NCBI GenBank assembly: GCA_002350765.1
Contig: DEFK01000020.1
Location: forward strand, 1 to 63,870
Length of the DNA stretch: 63,870 nt
Source: Ruminococcaceae bacterium UBA2854
GTDB taxonomy: Bacteria; Bacillota; Clostridia; Oscillospirales; Acutalibacteraceae
Direction of reading: 5' to 3'
The position numbers and the translations under genes were made by a program. Shown piece after piece: positions 60,003-63,870 of this stretch. Numbering within the stretch: the stretch's first letter is position 1; each line of letters opens with the position of its first letter. A model generated the notes under the pieces. The model ran no database searches. It had not been told where the DNA came from and saw only the letters and a program-made list of their open reading frames with translations.

Positions 60003-61970
60003 ATGCCCGAGACATATTATAAGGAAGCCTTGAAGCTTGCGCAAAAAGAATACCGCGCCGATGTTGCCGCGGGGAGATCTCCGTTTCTTCCTGCACTTGA
60101 CGAGCAGATTTCCTCGGAAACAACTTCCGCGGGAATTGATTTAGGATTGGTGCAGATACCTATAGACCAGATCGCGGGTACTAAAACCAAAGGCAGGTCG
60201 AGCGCGTTCGCGTCGAACTTTATGCCGCTCCTCGAGGAGGATACGGAGTTCGCCGTTAAATGGAAACGCCTCTGCGACGCTCATCTCAACGAAGGTATAC
60301 GCGACGCCGTTAAAGCGTACGAGTATATGAACCGCTTTTATATAGAAGAAGGTAATAAGCGCGTCAGCGTGCTTAAATACTTCGGCGCCGAATCTATCCC
60401 TGGTAAGGTAACGCGTATACTTCCGCAAAAGTCCGACAAGGATGACGTTGTAATTTACTACGAGTTCGTTGATTTTTATAACCTTACAAAAATCAATTTC
60501 CTCGAGTTCAGCAAAAAGGGCAGCTACGATAAGCTTAAACAGCTGCTCGGCAAGGAAGCTGACGAGGAATGGAGCGAGGATGAGATTTCGATATTCACGT
60601 CCGTTTATTATAGCTTTAAAAGGGCGTATATCTCAAAAGGCGGCGAGAAATTGCAATCCACCGTCGGCGACGCTCTGCTCAGTTATATAAAGGTATACGG
60701 CTTTGACGAGCTTAAAAAAGCCGATAAATCGGATATTAAAAAGAACCTTACAAAAATATGGGAGGATATATCGCTCCAGCAGGACGAGAAGCCGATTGAA
60801 ATCAAGCTAGATCCTACCGAGGAGAAAAAGCCGAGCGTGCTCTCCAAAATGCTCCCCGTAATGCCTGTTATAACTCCGTCCGCGAAAAAGGTCGCGTTTA
60901 TTTATGACGGTACTCCCGAAAGCTCGGGCTGGGTTCACGAGCACGAGAAAGGCCGTAAATACTTACAGCAGATTTTCGAGGATAAAATAATAACAAGAGC
61001 GTATACGAACGCTATGGACGGCGACCCGATGGACGCTATCAATAAGGCTGTCGAGGATAAGAGCGATATTATTTTTACTACCACTCCCCGACTTCTACCC
61101 GCAAGCCTCAGAGCCGCGGTCGAGCACCCCGATATCATAATTATGAACTGCTCCTTAAACACCTCGCACCGCTATATCCGCACGTACTACACGAGAATGT
61201 ACGAGGTTAAGTTTATATTAGGCGCTCTCGCGGGCTCGCTTTCCGAAAGCGGAAAGCTCGGCTATGTCGGCGACTATCCGATTTACGGACAAATAGCCGC
61301 GGTTAACGCCTTCGCGCTTGGAGCTCAGATGACAAATCCGCGCGCTAAGGTTTATCTCGAATGGGCGTCTGTTAAGGGCGCTAAGCAGGCTGATCTCGCG
61401 CTAAGGGAGCTCGGCGCTCACTATATCTCCTCCCAGGATACCGCGAGATTTTTAAACGACGACAGAAACAGTTACGGTCTTTCGCACGTAAGCGACGGCG
61501 CGCTCGAGTCGGTAGCCAATCCCGTTTGGAGATGGGGCGTATATTACGAGGAGATTCTTAGACGCGTTTTCAGCAAAACGCTTAAATCCGAATACGAGAG
61601 CAGCAGTAAGGCGCTTAACTACTTCCTCGGTATGTCGGCGGGCGTTGTCGATATTATGTACTCGCAGTCGCTACCGATTGCATCAAAACGCCTTTGCGAT
61701 TTGCTTAAAGAAAGCATTAAGAACGATGTTTGTATTCCGTTTTTAACCCCGCTGTTTACACAGAGCGGTGAAGAAATCGGCGATACACAGAAGTCGTTGA
61801 CCCTCGACCAGATTATAAATATGGACTATCTTGTGGAAAATGTAGTCGGCTCTATCCCCCGCTACGAGGAGCTCAGCGATATAGGCAAGGATACCGTTGA
61901 GGTCGCGGGAATTAAGGAATCCCAGAAATCGAGCTCAACTCAGAACTCCGAGGACGGTGATAACGAATGA
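60003..61970 (+). CDS. Cytoplasmic BMP-family protein with ParB-like N-terminus
   Basis: A 655-residue protein without a signal peptide. Residues about 40-150 have a ParB-like pattern (VQIPIDQIAGTKTKGRSSAF, then NRFYIEEGNKRVSVLKYFGA), and the second half (about 295-600) resembles BMP/PnrA-type nucleoside-binding proteins: KVAFIYDGTPESSGWVHEHEKGRKYL, then KLGYVGDYPIYGQIAAVNAFALGAQ. PnrA proteins are normally exported lipoproteins, so a cytoplasmic form joined to a ParB-like domain is likely a sensor or regulator. Start chosen at 60003 with GGTGGTGA upstream. It overlaps the metallophosphoesterase gene by 4 nt. Confidence 0.8.
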   Translation: MPETYYKEALKLAQKEYRADVAAGRSPFLPALDEQISSETTSAGIDLGLVQIPIDQIAGTKTKGRSSAFASNFMPLLEEDTEFAVKWKRLCDAHLNEGIRDAVKAYEYMNRFYIEEGNKRVSVLKYFGAESIPGKVTRILPQKSDKDDVVIYYEFVDFYNLTKINFLEFSKKGSYDKLKQLLGKEADEEWSEDEISIFTSVYYSFKRAYISKGGEKLQSTVGDALLSYIKVYGFDELKKADKSDIKKNLTKIWEDISLQQDEKPIEIKLDPTEEKKPSVLSKMLPVMPVITPSAKKVAFIYDGTPESSGWVHEHEKGRKYLQQIFEDKIITRAYTNAMDGDPMDAINKAVEDKSDIIFTTTPRLLPASLRAAVEHPDIIIMNCSLNTSHRYIRTYYTRMYEVKFILGALAGSLSESGKLGYVGDYPIYGQIAAVNAFALGAQMTNPRAKVYLEWASVKGAKQADLALRELGAHYISSQDTARFLNDDRNSYGLSHVSDGALESVANPVWRWGVYYEEILRRVFSKTLKSEYESSSKALNYFLGMSAGVVDIMYSQSLPIASKRLCDLLKESIKNDVCIPFLTPLFTQSGEEIGDTQKSLTLDQIINMDYLVENVVGSIPRYEELSDIGKDTVEVAGIKESQKSSSTQNSEDGDNE

Positions 61971-62554
61971 AGATATTAGCTGTCGCCGATGTCGAATCCG
62001 AGTATCTGTACGATTATTACTCGCCCGGTAAGCTCGACGGATTCGACCTTATTATCGGATGCGGGGATTTGTCGGAGGAGTACCTCGAGTTTCTCGTTAC
62101 TATGGCGGATTGTCCGCTGGTTTACGTTCACGGTAATCACGACGACAAATTCAAGCGCGTTCCCGAGGGCTGTATCTGCGTTGACAATAAGATAGTAGAG
62201 GTTAACGGGTTGAAGATAATGGGGCTCGGAGGCTCTTACCGCTACCGCAACGGTAAATATATGTTTACCGAAAAGCAGATGAAACGGAAAATTCTTCGGC
62301 TCACCCCTTCCCTGCTGAAACACAGGGGATTCGATATCCTAGTTACTCACGCTCCCGCAAGACATCTGAACGATTTTGAGAGTCGGTCTCACCGAGGCTT
62401 CGAATGCTTTAACGGGCTGATACACCGCTATCATCCGAAGCTGTTCTGTCACGGTCATATACATAGAAATTACGGCAGAGGTATTCCGCAGAAAACGAAT
62501 GTTGAAACCACTACCGTTGTAAACGCGTTTAATTATTGCGTAATTGATATTTAA
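61967..62554 (+). CDS. Metallophosphoesterase
   Basis: A 195-residue calcineurin-like phosphoesterase. The motif series is present: first metal site in VADVESEYLYD (the usual DxH is altered to DxE), GCGDLSEE, GNHDDK, THAPARH and GHIHRN. The change at the first site could alter metal choice. The N-terminal KILAVADV and short length fit small cytoplasmic phosphodiesterases with unknown nucleotide substrates. The gene overlaps the BMP gene by 4 nt, so the two products likely work together. A hairpin follows at 62571. Confidence 0.85.
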   Translation: MKILAVADVESEYLYDYYSPGKLDGFDLIIGCGDLSEEYLEFLVTMADCPLVYVHGNHDDKFKRVPEGCICVDNKIVEVNGLKIMGLGGSYRYRNGKYMFTEKQMKRKILRLTPSLLKHRGFDILVTHAPARHLNDFESRSHRGFECFNGLIHRYHPKLFCHGHIHRNYGRGIPQKTNVETTTVVNAFNYCVIDI

Positions 62555-62570
62555 TTCTATATTAGAAAAT

Positions 62571-62602
62571 TAACCCTCGGACGTCACTACGTTCGGGGGT
62601 TA
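62571..62602 (+). terminator. Hairpin after metallophosphoesterase gene
   Basis: TAACCCTCGGACG (62571-62583) pairs with CGTTCGGGGGTTA (62590-62602), 13 bp with two wobble pairs, loop 6 nt. No long T-run follows, so termination is likely but not certain. Confidence 0.6.
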
Positions 62603-62705
62603 TTACATTACATTAATTAAGACTATTATAATGGTAAAAATTTGTCACATTATGTAATCATTTGACTACAAATGTCTCAACTCGTTTACAATTGTGTAAA
62701 AACAG

Positions 62706-62733
62706 TTGATTCGTGAATAATATTGACTATAAT
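62706..62733 (+). promoter_or_regulatory. Promoter of DUF6514-like gene
   Basis: TTGATT (62706-62711), 16-nt spacer, TATAAT (62728-62733), 30 nt before the ATG. The upstream 62603-62700 is AT-rich with no gene. Confidence 0.6.
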
Positions 62734-62762
62734 GTAATTATAAACAATGAGCGGGTGGTATA

Positions 62763-62957
62763 ATGACAACTTACGAATTGATATGCTCCGATAATAAAAG
62801 CTACGGCGTAAGAATTACAAAAGTGATGATTATTAATAATATATCCGATAATTACGAAGCGGTTAAAAACCTTACGGATACCTGTAACCGCTGTGAGGTC
62901 GATATGGAACACTTCCCCGATGTACTCGAAAACTTTCTTACCGATTACACCTTTTAA
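62763..62957 (+). CDS. DUF6514-like small protein
   Basis: A 64-residue cytoplasmic protein with the pattern TTYELICSDNKSYGVRI, ISDNYEAVKNL and CNRCEVDMEHFPDVLENFL, which fits small DUF6514-type proteins of Clostridia. No activity is known. Ribosome site GGGTGGT lies 7 nt upstream. It is monocistronic; the patatin gene starts 51 nt after the stop. Confidence 0.75.
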   Translation: MTTYELICSDNKSYGVRITKVMIINNISDNYEAVKNLTDTCNRCEVDMEHFPDVLENFLTDYTF

Positions 62958-63008
62958 TTATCTTAATTTTATGGTATAATGCTTGTATCATATTTGTGAG
63001 GTAATATA

Positions 63009-63870
63009 ATGAAAACTGGTTTAGTGCTCGAGGGCGGAGCTATGCGCGGAATTTTTACCGCGGGAGTTTGCGATGTCCTTATGGAAAATGGTATTGATTT
63101 TGACGGATGTATCGGCGTATCTGCGGGAGCGTGTTTCGGCTGTAACATTAAGTCAAAGCAAATCGGCAGAGCTATACGGTATAACACGCGTTACTGCAAG
63201 GATTGGAGATATTGCAGCGTGCGTTCGCTTATTAAGACAGGAGATATGTTCGGAGCGGAGTTCTGTTACCATACTATCCCCGAAAAGCTCGATAAATTTG
63301 ACGCGGAAACGTTTAATAATTCTAATATGGAATTTTACGTTGTATGCACCGACGTATATACGGGCAAGCCCGTTTATCACCTTTGCGGTGAGGTTGACGA
63401 TAAATTGTACGAGTGGTTCAGAGCCTCGGCGTCGATGCCGCTTGTGTCAAAGCCCGTTAAGGTCGGCGGCAGGACGATGCTCGACGGCGGTATGTCGGAC
63501 TCTATCCCGCTGGAGTTTATGATAAACAAGGGATATGATAAAAATGTAGTCGTGCTTACTCAGGCGCGTGACTATATAAAGGAAAAGGCGTCGGCTATGG
63601 GAATTATGCGGCTGTCGCTCAGAAAATATCCTAATATGATTAAATGTATCGAAAACCGCCACGAGATGTATAATAAACAGAGAGAATATATCTTCGAACA
63701 GGAAAAGCTCGGCGGCGCGCTTATAATCTGTCCCGAGGAAAAACTTCCCGTTGGCAGGATCGAACACGACGCGGACGTATTAAGAAAGGTATACAAAATC
63801 GGAAGAGATACCGCCGAAAAACAACTTGACAGAATAAAAGAATACATAAAAAAAGGGGCTGTCGCACTAA
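63009..63870 (+). CDS. Patatin-like phospholipase (right end cut)
   Basis: At least 287 residues, still open at the window edge. The patatin features are clear: oxyanion loop GGAMRG (about 9-14), nucleophile elbow GVSAGA (about 39-44, catalytic Ser) and DGGMSDSIPLEF (about 158-169, catalytic Asp). It resembles YjjU-type proteins of about 285-300 residues, so only the last residues should be missing. It is expected to hydrolyse lipid ester bonds in the cytoplasm. Ribosome site GAGG lies about 8 nt before ATG 63009. The last bases AAGGGGCTGTCGCAC look like the first arm of a terminator, so the stop must be very near. Confidence 0.88.
   Translation, partial: MKTGLVLEGGAMRGIFTAGVCDVLMENGIDFDGCIGVSAGACFGCNIKSKQIGRAIRYNTRYCKDWRYCSVRSLIKTGDMFGAEFCYHTIPEKLDKFDAETFNNSNMEFYVVCTDVYTGKPVYHLCGEVDDKLYEWFRASASMPLVSKPVKVGGRTMLDGGMSDSIPLEFMINKGYDKNVVVLTQARDYIKEKASAMGIMRLSLRKYPNMIKCIENRHEMYNKQREYIFEQEKLGGALIICPEEKLPVGRIEHDADVLRKVYKIGRDTAEKQLDRIKEYIKKGAVAL

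Overview
The window looks like chromosome of a low-GC Gram-positive gut Clostridium relative, most probably a Ruminococcus-type Oscillospiraceae. Pointers are the Firmicutes order ecfA1-ecfA2-ecfT-truA, a ClpE-like Clp ATPase with an N-terminal zinc finger, LytR-CpsA-Psr and LicD envelope genes, type I dockerins on leucine-rich-repeat proteins, and giant secreted proteins with starch-binding-like and InlB-like modules. No ribosomal RNA or complete phage is present. The genus is inference; the dockerins and gene order are seen directly.

Layout. (1) 1-4.8 kb: a small minus-strand operon (TerB-like protein, TM2 protein, lipoprotein), an orotate-phosphoribosyltransferase-like gene with a clear promoter, then an AT-rich islet (MerR-type regulator with a dyad in its own promoter, a small membrane protein, two zinc-ribbon proteins). 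(2) 4.9-12.8 kb: an RND exporter with a ~285-residue coiled-coil insertion, a tRNA-Gly with duplicated 3' end and terminator, a secreted Ig-like protein and a Clp ATPase. (3) 12.8-24.5 kb: mostly minus-strand housekeeping genes (pgsA, cvpA, DUF5711, truA, ecfT, ecfA2, ecfA1, an rRNA-type methyltransferase, ruvB, ruvA, ruvC, an O-antigen-ligase-like protein, a lipoprotein). (4) 24.6-39 kb: DUF2804 protein, GH13 enzyme fused to DUF1653, LCP ligase, YfbR-like nucleotidase, an envelope-glycan run (YfhO, M20 peptidase, membrane protein, GT2, LicD), metY, DUF5677.

(5) 39.2-58.8 kb is the unusual part: two paralogous cassettes facing each other. Each runs: a ~142-bp conserved promoter/dyad element, a giant secreted multi-module protein (2,971 and 1,706 residues), a tiny MKKEY-type protein, an intercistronic hairpin, and an LRR protein ending in a dockerin. 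The left cassette adds a Ser/Lys-rich lipoprotein; the right one adds a second LRR-dockerin protein. The promoter elements lie at the two outer ends as ~95% identical inverted repeats. Both giant genes also carry a short hairpin just upstream of the Shine-Dalgarno site. The giants carry no recognisable catalytic, dockerin, LPXTG or SLH motif, so they look like surface adhesins or structural proteins, while the LRR proteins should dock to cohesins encoded elsewhere. I think this is the best candidate for an undescribed system.

(6) 58.8-63.9 kb: two tandem ~175-bp REP-pair (BIME-like) units beside a REP-associated tyrosine transposase, a cytoplasmic BMP-type protein with a ParB-like N-terminus, a metallophosphoesterase, a DUF6514-like protein and a patatin-like lipase that runs off the right edge.
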